Positions 1 through 6,928 of a stretch of 10,944 nt of DNA are shown here, in pieces. A program made the translations under genes and the position numbers. The notes below the pieces were generated by a model. That model saw nothing but the letters and a program-made list of their open reading frames with translations. It was not told the DNA's origin and made no database searches. The stretch comes from an uncultured Verrucomicrobiota bacterium. GTDB lineage: Bacteria > Verrucomicrobiota > Kiritimatiellia > RFP12 > UBA1067. The DNA is taken from positions 1-10,944 of the forward strand of contig CAMPAF010000077.1 of the NCBI GenBank assembly GCA_946631535.1, written 5' to 3'. Every line of letters begins with the position of its first letter. Position 1 is the stretch's first letter.

Positions 1-272
1 CCGTCAAAAAAGTGTATCTTATAGGACGTTGCGCAGACCAGTTCTTGTCGGCATGGCGCGAAGCCGTTCCGTGCGAGGCCTGCGAGACGCTCGACCGGGC
101 GGTCGCGGCGGCTCGGCGCGACGCCGTTGCGGGAGAAACGGTCCTCCTCTCTCCCGGGGCGGCAAGTTTCGATCAATTTGAAAGCTACGGAGTTCGGGGC
201 GATGCGTTTGCGTCTTTCGTCTGTGCGGAAGCGCGGCGCGGCGAACCGGACACCACCAAACAAGGACGATGA
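1..272 (+). CDS. murD: UDP-N-acetylmuramoyl-L-alanine--D-glutamate ligase (MurD), C-terminal end, truncated by window edge
   Basis: The frame is open from the left edge (first full codon at 3) and ends at TGA 270-272, so only about the last 89 residues are present. The piece contains [20 protein letters not shown], which matches the family signature near the MurD C-terminus (LLSPACASxDxFxNFxxRGxxF), preceded by a short segment typical of the C-terminal Mur ligase domain (VYLIG...). MurD is the cytoplasmic ATP-dependent enzyme that adds D-glutamate to UDP-MurNAc-L-Ala in peptidoglycan precursor synthesis. The ATP-binding central domain lies outside the window. A GTG at 12 could be mistaken for a start, but the reading frame and family match continue upstream of it. 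The next gene begins at or within six bases of the stop codon, and ftsW follows, so this is a dcw-type cell-wall cluster. Confidence 0.9.
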   Translation, partial: VKKVYLIGRCADQFLSAWREAVPCEACETLDRAVAAARRDAVAGETVLLSPGAASFDQFESYGVRGDAFASFVCAEARRGEPDTTKQGR

Positions 273-274
273 AA

Positions 275-1453
275 ATGAAGGCGCAGAAACTCGGATTGGT
301 TCTGGGTATGAACATGGCAGTTGCCTGCCTGGTTATGCAGGGCTGCAAGGCGGTCAAGCCCGTGAAGGACTTGCCACCGCCAGAAACAGCGACGATCGAG
401 TCGCCGGCGGAACCGGCGCCTACGGTCACCGAAATCGATACTGAACCAGCTGCTCCCGCACCGGGGACCCCGGGTGTAGGCATGCAGCAGGAGACAATGC
501 CTCCTCCGCCAGCGACGCGCACGGTTGCCAAGCTCCCTCCTCCTCCAGCACCTAAGAAGCCTGCGGCGGCTACGGCCGCCCCTGCTGCTGACGCAACGCC
601 TGCCGCCGCGCCGGTGGTCCACGTGGTTAAGCGCGGCGAGGTCCTGTCCGGCATCAGCAAGAAGTACAACGTCAAGATGTCCGCCATCGTGGCGGCGAAC
701 CCCGGCCTCAATCCGAATCGTATCCGCATCGGGCAGAAGCTGAACATTCCTGGCAGCGCGGCGGCTCCTAAGTCGAACGTCATGCTTGCCTCGGCGCCGA
801 CGAAGGACGGCTCGCATGCGGCCGCCAACACCACCGCCCCCGTCAAGGTGAAGCCCGCGTTCAAGCCGTACAAGGGTCCCACCAAGGAATACGTCGTGAA
901 GAGCGGCGACTCGCTCGGCAAGATCGCTCTTGCGTCCGGCATCTCGATCCGCGCGCTCAAGGAGCTGAACGGTCTCACGAAGGATACCGTCCGTCCCGGC
1001 CAGAAGCTGAAGATCCCTGCCGAGAAGCAGGTCGCTCAGAAGCCTGAGGCCGAGAAGATGGCTCCTGCTGCCGAGGCCAAGAAGCCGGCGGAGAAGTCGG
1101 CACAGGCGCCTGCCGCGGAAGAGAAGAAGGATGCCTCGGCTCCCGCGCCTGCCGCGGAAGGGAAGAAGGATGCCGCCGCTGAGAAGAAGGAGGCTGCTGC
1201 GGAGCCTGCCGCCGAGCAGAAGCCTGCGGAAACGGCTGCCGTCGAGAAGCCTGCCGAGACACCTGCGGCTGCTGCAGAGCCTGCGGGCAATACCTACGTC
1301 GTCAAGGAAGGCGACGACATCGTCTCGATTTCCATTGCCTGGGGCATCAGCCCGAGCCAGCTGATGAACGCGAACGACCTCAAGGAGAATGAGCCGCTCA
1401 AGCCCGGACAGGTGCTGAAGCTCCCTCCTAACGCGCGCCAGACGGCGCAGTGA
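275..1453 (+). CDS. Triple-LysM putative lipoprotein (NlpD-position gene between murD and ftsW)
   Basis: This is a 392-residue putative envelope protein. The N-terminus has a basic start and a hydrophobic stretch ending in a cysteine (LVMQGC, Cys24; another Cys at 18), so it is probably a lipoprotein signal peptide, although the lipobox is not ideal. Three LysM peptidoglycan-binding domains follow at about residues 115-159 (HVVKRGEVLSGISKKY...), 205-248 (YVVKSGDSLGKIA...) and 340-384 (YVVKEGDDIVSIS...). They are separated by Ala/Pro/Lys/Glu-rich, low-complexity linkers. No M23 peptidase or other catalytic domain is visible, so it is probably a structural cell-wall-binding or division-associated protein. 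The start at 275 was chosen because AAGGA (262-266) lies 8 nt upstream. ATG 269 overlaps the murD stop (ATGA) but would be only 2 nt from that SD. The position between murD and ftsW matches the gene called nlpD in Chlamydia. Confidence 0.85.
   Translation: MKAQKLGLVLGMNMAVACLVMQGCKAVKPVKDLPPPETATIESPAEPAPTVTEIDTEPAAPAPGTPGVGMQQETMPPPPATRTVAKLPPPPAPKKPAAATAAPAADATPAAAPVVHVVKRGEVLSGISKKYNVKMSAIVAANPGLNPNRIRIGQKLNIPGSAAAPKSNVMLASAPTKDGSHAAANTTAPVKVKPAFKPYKGPTKEYVVKSGDSLGKIALASGISIRALKELNGLTKDTVRPGQKLKIPAEKQVAQKPEAEKMAPAAEAKKPAEKSAQAPAAEEKKDASAPAPAAEGKKDAAAEKKEAAAEPAAEQKPAETAAVEKPAETPAAAAEPAGNTYVVKEGDDIVSISIAWGISPSQLMNANDLKENEPLKPGQVLKLPPNARQTAQ
1106..1174 (+). repeat. Imperfect 30-nt direct repeat in the LysM protein linker
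   Basis: Two 30-nt copies (1106-1135 and 1145-1174) differ at a single base and are offset by 39 nt (13 codons), so they keep the reading frame. They encode APAAE(E/G)KKDA-type segments of the linker between LysM 2 and LysM 3. The flanking linker repeats the same motif more loosely (EKKEAAAEPAAEQKPAET). This looks like recent in-frame duplication of a spacer, which could vary in length between strains. Confidence 0.85.
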
Positions 1454-1464
1454 CAAGTCGCCGC

Positions 1465-1482
1465 AGGGCGGGAATGGTTTGA
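1465..1482 (+). promoter_or_regulatory. Shine-Dalgarno-like AGGG followed by ATG-GTT-TGA start-stop just before ftsW
   Basis: AGGG (1465-1468) lies 5 nt before an ATG at 1474. That ATG is followed by one codon (GTT) and a TGA at 1480-1482, all in frame with ftsW. The ftsW start (TTG 1486) comes 3 nt later and is 17 nt from the same AGGG, so the SD fits the ATG much better. This could be a minimal upstream ORF that limits or couples FtsW translation, or a recent or erroneous stop codon in the original FtsW start region. TGA is used as a normal stop elsewhere in the window (murD, ftsW, nadC), so it is unlikely to be read through as tryptophan. Confidence 0.5.
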
Positions 1483-1485
1483 GAA

Positions 1486-2673
1486 TTGTACAAGACGCTG
1501 ACTTTCCTTGGGATTACGATCCTCTCTCTGGTCGTCGTCGGCTTCGTGTTGCTGGCGTCGGCCGGGGAGCAGAACGGACTGCGCCTGTACAACAACGCCT
1601 ACTTCTTCCTTACGCATCAGGCCGTATGGCTGGGAGTGGCATTCATGTTCCTGCTTGTGGCGGCCTTCTTCGACTATCACCGGTGGCGCGACTGGCCGTG
1701 GCTCACGATAGCGTTCTACGTCGTCGTGGTCGTCCTCATGGCGTCCGTGTTCGCGTTCCCTGCCACCAAGGGGTCGCACCGCTGGTTGAAGCTTGGATCG
1801 CTCAGGATGCAGCCGAGCGAGCTTGCCAAGATACTTGTCGTGGTAGCCACATCCGTGCTGCTTGATCGCATCGGCTGGAGGGTAGAGCGGTTCTGGAAAG
1901 GCGCATTGCCTGTCGTTGGGGTGGCTGCGGTGCTGATGGGGCTTGCGGTGGCCGAGCCAGACTTTGGCGCGACCATGGTTATAGCGCTGACGGCGGGAGT
2001 GCTGTTCCTCGTCGCCGGCATGAAGATCGTCCACATGGGCGCGATGGGGCTTGTCGGTGTCTGCGCCGTCGGCACCCTGCTGGCCTTCAACTCCAACCGC
2101 ATGAACCGCATAGCGGCCTGGCTGCCGTCATGGCTGGCGTCCGCGTTCGGCATTTCGCCGGAGATGATCGCGGCCAACGCGGAGAAGGACGCGAACTATC
2201 AGCTGCAGCACGCGCTTGAGGCGATACGCAAGGGCGGCGTTACCGGCGCTGGCTTGTCGCGCTCCGACGAGAAGCTGGGCTACCTGCCAGAGGCCCACAC
2301 CGACTTCATATTCGCCATCGGGGCCGAGGAGTGGGGGCTCGTGTTCTCGATTGGGCTGTTGCTCCTGTTCGTGACGTTCTTCGTGTGCGGTATGATCATT
2401 TCCGCTCGCGCTCCTGATCGGCTCGGGCGTCTGCTCGCGTTCGGCATGACGTTCCTTGTGTTCTTCCAGGCCATGTTCAACCTGGGGGTCGTCACCGGCT
2501 GCCTGCCGACCAAGGGCCTGGCGCTGCCGTTCATCAGCTACGGAGGCACAAACCTGATAACGGCCATGGTCGCCGTAGGAACGCTGTTCAACATAGGAAG
2601 GCAGATAGAGCTGCCTGCGGCGCGGTCGAACGGGACTTTCCAGTCCTCTGCCTTCCGCGCGAACCTTGCCTGA
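1486..2673 (+). CDS. ftsW: FtsW, SEDS-family peptidoglycan glycosyltransferase of the divisome
   Basis: This is a 395-residue polytopic membrane protein with SEDS hallmarks: KGSHRWLKLG (95-104), QPSELAK (109-115), EPDFG (157-161), YLPEAHTDFIFA (266-277) with the conserved acidic residue Asp273, and PTKGLALPFISYGG (341-354). The PTKG form of the last motif favours FtsW over RodA. The murD-linked position agrees. FtsW polymerises lipid II into septal glycan strands together with a class B PBP. The TTG at 1486 is the only visible start that keeps the first membrane helix: TGA 1480-1482 closes the frame upstream, and the next in-frame ATG is at codon 53. No well-spaced SD precedes the TTG. The length is normal for the family. 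The gene starts 32 nt after the LysM gene and ends 14 nt before the next gene. Confidence 0.93.
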   Translation: MYKTLTFLGITILSLVVVGFVLLASAGEQNGLRLYNNAYFFLTHQAVWLGVAFMFLLVAAFFDYHRWRDWPWLTIAFYVVVVVLMASVFAFPATKGSHRWLKLGSLRMQPSELAKILVVVATSVLLDRIGWRVERFWKGALPVVGVAAVLMGLAVAEPDFGATMVIALTAGVLFLVAGMKIVHMGAMGLVGVCAVGTLLAFNSNRMNRIAAWLPSWLASAFGISPEMIAANAEKDANYQLQHALEAIRKGGVTGAGLSRSDEKLGYLPEAHTDFIFAIGAEEWGLVFSIGLLLLFVTFFVCGMIISARAPDRLGRLLAFGMTFLVFFQAMFNLGVVTGCLPTKGLALPFISYGGTNLITAMVAVGTLFNIGRQIELPAARSNGTFQSSAFRANLA

Positions 2674-2687
2674 CAGAAAGGACAACC

Positions 2688-4649
2688 ATGAATACTGCTA
2701 GACTGACGGCCGCTGTTGCGTTGGCGGCCATTCCTGCCATGGCGGCGTTTCGTCCGCCAGCCGTACCGCTTGTGCAGGTCGATCCATTCTTCTCCATCTG
2801 GAGCAGGGCCGACCGGCTCACGGATGTAGAGACGACTCACTGGAGCGGCGTGGCCCAGCCACTTTCCGTCATGCTAGAGGCAGACGGCAAGACTTGGCGC
2901 CTGTGCGGACTTGCCCCGGAGTCCGTGCCGCCGATGCCGCAGAAGGGCGTGGAGGTGCGTCCCACGCAGACGGTCTGCTCGTATGCCCAGGGCGGCATCG
3001 CAGTGGAGCTGAGGTTCTCGACGGCGAAGCTGCCGGAGAACCTTGAGGTCTTCTCGCGGCCCGTCACCTACGTGACCGCGCGCGTGACCGGCGTGGCCAG
3101 CTGGAAGCTTCGTGCCACCATCTCGCCGGCGTTCGCGACTAACGACGACAAGGCGCCGATGGTCACGAACGTCACGTCCGTCGCAGGCTTGCCGGCGATG
3201 TCGATCGGCCGCAAGGATCAGGCGCCGCTGAGCGAGAGCGGCGACCGCGTGCGTTGTAACTGGGGCTACGCCTGGCTGGTGGGACCGTCCGCGCCGCAGA
3301 ACGGCGAAGCACACTTCCTCCTGGCGTACGACGACGTGAAGTCCATACAGTTCTTCGGCGACGCGTTGCCCGCATGGTGGCGGCGCAACGGGCTCTCGTT
3401 CGAGGCGATGCTCGGGCAGGCCGTGGCGGACCGGTCTGCGATCCTCGCGAAGCTGGACGCGTTCGACGCGGAGCTCGCCCGCGACCTTGTGCGGCTCGGC
3501 GGCGAGAAGTACGCCACTCTCGCCGCGCTCGCGTACCGGCAGTCCTTCGCCGCATGCAAGCTCGTGGCGGACCGCAACGGCCAGCCGCTCTACTTCTCGA
3601 AGGAGAACAACTCCAACGGCTGCATCGGCACCGTCGACGTGTTCTATCCGCAGTTCCCACACCTGCTGATGATGTCGCCGACGCTCGCCCGCGCCACGCT
3701 CGCGCCGATCCTGATCTACGCCTCTCACCCGCGCTGGCCGTGGCCATTCGCGCCGCACGACGTGGGACGCTATCCGCTCGCCGTGAAGCAGCGCTACGCG
3801 GGCGGCGAGACGGCAGAAGACGAGACGCGCCTCATGCCGGTGGAGGAGTGCGGCAACATGCTCATCTGCCTCGGCGCGCTTGCGTACTACGAGGGCACCG
3901 CCGATTTCGCGTCCGCCTGGTGGCCCACCGTCACCAAGTGGGCGGAGTACCTCACGAAGTTTGGCTTCGATCCCGGCAACCAGCTCTGCACTGACGACTT
4001 CGCGGGACATCTCGCGCACAACGCCAACCTCTCGATCAAGGCGATAATAGCACTCGCCTGCTATTCCGAGATGGCGAAGATGCGCGGCGAGAACGATGTC
4101 GCTGCGAAATATCGGAAGCTCGCCGAAGACATGGCGGCGAAATGGTGCAAGGCGGCGAAGGGTGGTCGCCTCGGAGCGCACAAGCTGACGCTAGACAAGG
4201 CCAGGCACGCGTTTGACACCTGGGCGCAGAAGTACAACCTCGTGTGGGACCGCATACTCGGGCTCAATCTCTTCCCGCCCGAAGTGGCGCGGACCGAGCT
4301 CGCGGCATACAGGCAGCTGCTGCTGCCGTATGGCCTGCCGCTCGACAGCCGCCTCAACTACACGAAGGCGGACTGGACCGTGTGGAGCGCCACGCTCACC
4401 GGAGACCGCGGCGACTTCGAGGCGATCATCGCGCCTCTATACCGCTTCGCCGACGAGACGCCCGACCGCATCCCGTTCTCGGACTGGTACTGGGCCGACA
4501 ACGGACGCTTCCGCGGCTTCATAGCGCGCAGCGTGATCGGCGGCGTGTTCATCCCGGCGCTCTACGACCCGGCGACTTGGCGCAAGTACGCCGCGCGCGA
4601 CAAGGCGAAGACCGGCACGTACGCGCCGCTCAACAACACCGACAAGTGA
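2688..4649 (+). CDS. Secreted glutaminase-A-like protein (DUF4964/DUF5127/DUF4965/DUF1793 family)
   Basis: This is a 653-residue protein with a clear type I signal peptide: a hydrophobic segment ending AIPAMAA, with probable cleavage near residue 19 or 20. The N-terminal part (about 21-80) has the DUF4964-like FRPPAVPLVQVDPFFSIWS and LTDxETxHWSG motifs. A beta-rich DUF5127-like region follows (about 90-250, FSRPVTYVT). The C-terminal helical part (about 260-640) has KENNSNGCIGTVDVFYPQ, PHDVGRYP (356-363), MPVEECGNM (383-391), CTDDFAGHLAHNANLS (434-449), WDRILGLNLFP (520-530), LPLDSR (550-555) and SDWYWADNG, typical of the DUF4965/DUF1793 glutaminase-A group. The name comes from fungal extracellular glutaminases. 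The toroidal helical fold is shared with glycosidases, and most bacterial members are uncharacterised, so the substrate (glutamine or a glycan) is not settled. SD AGAAAGGA (2675-2682) lies 5 nt before the ATG. It is probably cotranscribed with ftsW and the glycosyltransferase. Confidence 0.85.
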   Translation: MNTARLTAAVALAAIPAMAAFRPPAVPLVQVDPFFSIWSRADRLTDVETTHWSGVAQPLSVMLEADGKTWRLCGLAPESVPPMPQKGVEVRPTQTVCSYAQGGIAVELRFSTAKLPENLEVFSRPVTYVTARVTGVASWKLRATISPAFATNDDKAPMVTNVTSVAGLPAMSIGRKDQAPLSESGDRVRCNWGYAWLVGPSAPQNGEAHFLLAYDDVKSIQFFGDALPAWWRRNGLSFEAMLGQAVADRSAILAKLDAFDAELARDLVRLGGEKYATLAALAYRQSFAACKLVADRNGQPLYFSKENNSNGCIGTVDVFYPQFPHLLMMSPTLARATLAPILIYASHPRWPWPFAPHDVGRYPLAVKQRYAGGETAEDETRLMPVEECGNMLICLGALAYYEGTADFASAWWPTVTKWAEYLTKFGFDPGNQLCTDDFAGHLAHNANLSIKAIIALACYSEMAKMRGENDVAAKYRKLAEDMAAKWCKAAKGGRLGAHKLTLDKARHAFDTWAQKYNLVWDRILGLNLFPPEVARTELAAYRQLLLPYGLPLDSRLNYTKADWTVWSATLTGDRGDFEAIIAPLYRFADETPDRIPFSDWYWADNGRFRGFIARSVIGGVFIPALYDPATWRKYAARDKAKTGTYAPLNNTDK

Positions 4650-4654
4650 CCGCC

Positions 4655-5692
4655 ATGACGGAACCGCTCCGCATACTCCTCGTCGACAACCTGATGATTC
4701 GCAGGTACGGCAACCTGCGGATGGGACCGGGGCGCAAGCTGATGTGCGGCGCCATCCGCAACAACTGGCGGCTGTGTGAGTTCTCGGATCGCGACATGGC
4801 GCGTCTCCTCGCGCCTTTGGGGATCCGTGCGTGGGGTGGGCGGATCGCGAACGAGAAGCTTGTCCTCACCGCGCGGAACTTCCGTCCGGACGTGGTGCTA
4901 ATCGGCCACTGCGACTACATCCAGAACTGGGCGCTAGAGCGCATCCGTGAGATTCTGCCGAGTGTGCGCATGGCGCACTTCAACGTGGATCCTATCTATT
5001 GGCCGCACATGCAGGACCAGTGCAAGGCACGGATGGAATCGTGCGACGGCATCTTCGTGACGACGGCGGGCGAACCGCTGAAGCAGTGGCTGTCGGGCAA
5101 GAATTTTGTCGCCTACATGCCCAATCCGTCCGACCCCTCAATGGAGAACCAGGACAACGGCGCCAAGACCACCTTCGCCCGCGACGCATTCTATGCCTGC
5201 AACCCGAATCCCGTCGACCCGCGCGTGGCGTTCATCGCCGATATGCGGAAGCGTCTGGACGGGAAGATGAACATCGACTGGTTCGGGCTCGACGGCAAGC
5301 CAACGATCTGGGGCGCGGCCTACGAGGAAGTGCTGGCGACCTCGAAGATGAGCTTCAACTTCAACCGTCGCGAAGGCGACCTGTGGTACTCCTCCGACCG
5401 CATCGCGCACCTTATGGGCTACGGCATTCTCACCTTCCAGAGCGCGAGGAACGACCTGCAGCGGTTTTTCGCCGAGAAGGAGCTCGTGTTCTTCGACGGT
5501 GCGGACGACCTGGTTGAGAAGGTGCTGTGGTATCAGGCGCATGACGCCGAGCGCGCGGCCGTGGCGTCTGCCGGCCGCTCGAAGTACCATGCGATCTTCA
5601 ACGGCGCGCGTGTGCTGAGGTTCATGGTCGAGACGCTCCTTGGCGAACCGTACTCCGAGGACTACGAGTGGGCTGCCGAGGTCTACCGCTAG
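4655..5692 (+). CDS. CgeB-like glycosyltransferase (GT-B, family 1/4-like)
   Basis: This 345-residue protein has no signal peptide or membrane segment and is probably cytoplasmic. The N-terminal half has Rossmann-like segments (LRILLVDN at 5-12, PDVVLIGHCDYIQ at 78-90) and HFNVDPIYWP (108-117), as in DUF3880/CgeB-type proteins. The C-terminal half has MSFNFNRREGDLWYSSDRI followed by AHLMGYGILTFQ (251-262), then LVFFDGADDLVEKVLWY and a final helical tail. This layout matches the PF13524 (Glyco_trans_1_2) domain of CgeB-like enzymes, which bind the donor nucleotide-sugar in the C-terminal domain. Acceptor and sugar are unknown; cell-surface glycan or protein glycosylation is plausible. The start at 4655 is 5 nt after the previous stop and has no SD, so translation is probably coupled. 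The frame stays open upstream, but there it overlaps the glutaminase-like gene. Confidence 0.78.
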   Translation: MTEPLRILLVDNLMIRRYGNLRMGPGRKLMCGAIRNNWRLCEFSDRDMARLLAPLGIRAWGGRIANEKLVLTARNFRPDVVLIGHCDYIQNWALERIREILPSVRMAHFNVDPIYWPHMQDQCKARMESCDGIFVTTAGEPLKQWLSGKNFVAYMPNPSDPSMENQDNGAKTTFARDAFYACNPNPVDPRVAFIADMRKRLDGKMNIDWFGLDGKPTIWGAAYEEVLATSKMSFNFNRREGDLWYSSDRIAHLMGYGILTFQSARNDLQRFFAEKELVFFDGADDLVEKVLWYQAHDAERAAVASAGRSKYHAIFNGARVLRFMVETLLGEPYSEDYEWAAEVYR

Positions 5693-5733
5693 AGGATGCC
5701 TAGTGCTTGGTGCTTACGTTGGGGCCTCTGTTT

Positions 5734-5742
5734 TGGTATAAT
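5734..5742 (+). promoter_or_regulatory. Extended -10 promoter of rseP-ispG, placed for a leaderless mRNA
   Basis: TGG-TATAAT is a consensus extended -10 element (TATAAT at 5737-5742). A weak -35 candidate, TTACGT (5714-5719), lies at 17-nt spacing. Only 7 nt separate the -10 from the rseP ATG at 5750, so the predicted start of transcription is at or next to the A of the ATG. No Shine-Dalgarno precedes the ATG. The 57-nt gap after the glycosyltransferase gene is otherwise empty. Confidence 0.7.
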
Positions 5743-5749
5743 CTTCGCC

Positions 5750-6928
5750 ATGGAAATCTTGATCACAGTTGGCGCGATAGTCGCGTGCATCCTTTTGTTT
5801 TCGTTCGCGATCTTCATCCACGAGTTCGGGCATTTCGTCGTGGCGAAGTGGCTGGGGCTGCGCGTGGATCGCTTCTCGATAGGTTTTGGTCCAGCGCTCT
5901 GGAAGAAGACGATAGGTGATGTGGAGTACCGCATCTCGGCGATTCCGTTCGGCGGGTACGTGTCGTTGCCGCAGCTGGACCCCGAGGGGACCAGGGCGCT
6001 CGAGGGCGGCGGGGACGACGGCGAGCCGCCGATGAAGGAGGCGACTCCGCTCGTGCGGATCGCGGTGGCGTTCGCGGGTCCGTTCGGGAACATCGTGCTC
6101 GCTGTCGTCCTTGCGTTCGTGCTGGCGGCCGTGCCTGGAGCGCGCTTCGGCGAGATGCCGGCCGAGATCGGCGATGTGCTGCCTGACGGTCCGGCGGCCG
6201 TGGGCGGAATGCTTCCAGGCGACAGGGTGACGTCCGTCAACGGACACGCCGTCCGCACCTGGACCGAGATGCAGACCGAGGTGCAGATCGCAGGCCAGAA
6301 GGCTGCGGAATTCGTCGTGACGCGCGGCGGCACGAACGTGACTCTTTCCATCACGGCGAAGCGGGACGAGGCGTCCGGCGCATGCTTCATCCTCGCGCTC
6401 TCTACCACGAACGGCGTCAAGGCCGCCGCATGGATGCCGGAACGCAACCCGCTGAAGCAGCTGGCGTGGGACGCCGGACAGATCGTGCGCATCCTCAAGG
6501 CGCTCGTCACTCCGAAGGAGGCCAAGTCTGCTGCCAAGGCGCTGGGCGGTCCGGTTATGATCGCGGAGGGACTGTACACCCAGGTGCGCCGCAACGGGTG
6601 GGACGCGCTCGGGTTCCTTCGTTTCCTCGACGTGAACCTGGCAATCCTCAACCTCTTGCCGATACCGGTTCTGGACGGAGGGCTCATCCTCTTCGCGCTC
6701 TTCGAGCTGCTGTTCCGCCGCAAGCCGCCGAGGAAGCTGACGGACGGCCTCTCGATGGCTTTCATGTGGCTGTTCCTCGCGCTCATGGTAACGCTCGTGT
6801 GGCGTGACGTGACGCGCAGCCGCCGCATGCATAGGGCGGCGGCGGAGCACGAGCGAGAGATGGAGCAGTGGATCCGGGAAGAGGAGGCCGCCAGGAACTT
6901 CAAGCCGGCCTTCGACCTGGGAAAATGA
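5750..6928 (+). CDS. rseP: Site-2 intramembrane zinc metalloprotease RseP/RasP (M50)
   Basis: This is a 392-residue membrane protease. The first helix carries the zinc-binding HEFGH motif (24-28). IPFGGYV (65-71) follows, then a second hydrophobic helix (about 102-128), a single PDZ domain (about 135-205, with GGMLPGDRVTSVNG) and the C-terminal core NLAILNLLPIPVLDGG (296-311), whose Asp309 is the third zinc ligand. A last helix is at about 335-350. The charged tail (351-392) is predicted to be helical and cytoplasmic. One PDZ is as in B. subtilis RasP, whereas E. coli RseP has two. The enzyme cleaves membrane-bound anti-sigma factors or signal-peptide remnants; the substrate here is unknown. 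ATG 5750 was chosen because the frame upstream (from 5696) lacks family similarity and would include the promoter. The gene overlaps ispG by 4 nt. Confidence 0.93.
   Translation: MEILITVGAIVACILLFSFAIFIHEFGHFVVAKWLGLRVDRFSIGFGPALWKKTIGDVEYRISAIPFGGYVSLPQLDPEGTRALEGGGDDGEPPMKEATPLVRIAVAFAGPFGNIVLAVVLAFVLAAVPGARFGEMPAEIGDVLPDGPAAVGGMLPGDRVTSVNGHAVRTWTEMQTEVQIAGQKAAEFVVTRGGTNVTLSITAKRDEASGACFILALSTTNGVKAAAWMPERNPLKQLAWDAGQIVRILKALVTPKEAKSAAKALGGPVMIAEGLYTQVRRNGWDALGFLRFLDVNLAILNLLPIPVLDGGLILFALFELLFRRKPPRKLTDGLSMAFMWLFLALMVTLVWRDVTRSRRMHRAAAEHEREMEQWIREEEAARNFKPAFDLGK

Noticed and set aside
185..1456. 423-codon open frame on the - strand opposite the LysM gene
   Set aside because: The translation is Arg/Leu-repetitive and mirrors the Ala/Lys/Pro-rich LysM linkers; the + strand shows three clear LysM domains.
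1474..1482. TGA recoded as tryptophan to give FtsW an ATG start
   Set aside because: TGA ends murD, ftsW, the glutaminase-like gene and nadC at expected places, so the standard bacterial code applies.
1486..2673. RodA instead of FtsW
   Set aside because: The PTKG motif and the murD-linked position fit FtsW better than RodA, although both belong to the SEDS family.
2874..4181. 435-codon open frame on the - strand opposite the glutaminase-like gene
   Set aside because: Arg/His/Val-rich shadow of a gene with a signal peptide and family motifs on the + strand.
4244..4654. Upstream extension of the glycosyltransferase frame
   Set aside because: It lies wholly within the glutaminase-like gene, has Arg-rich translation without family similarity, and ATG 4655 starts right after the previous stop.
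5707..5742. TTGGTG at 5707-5712 as the rseP -35 box
   Set aside because: The spacer to TATAAT would be 24 nt, too long; the extended -10 explains the promoter better.
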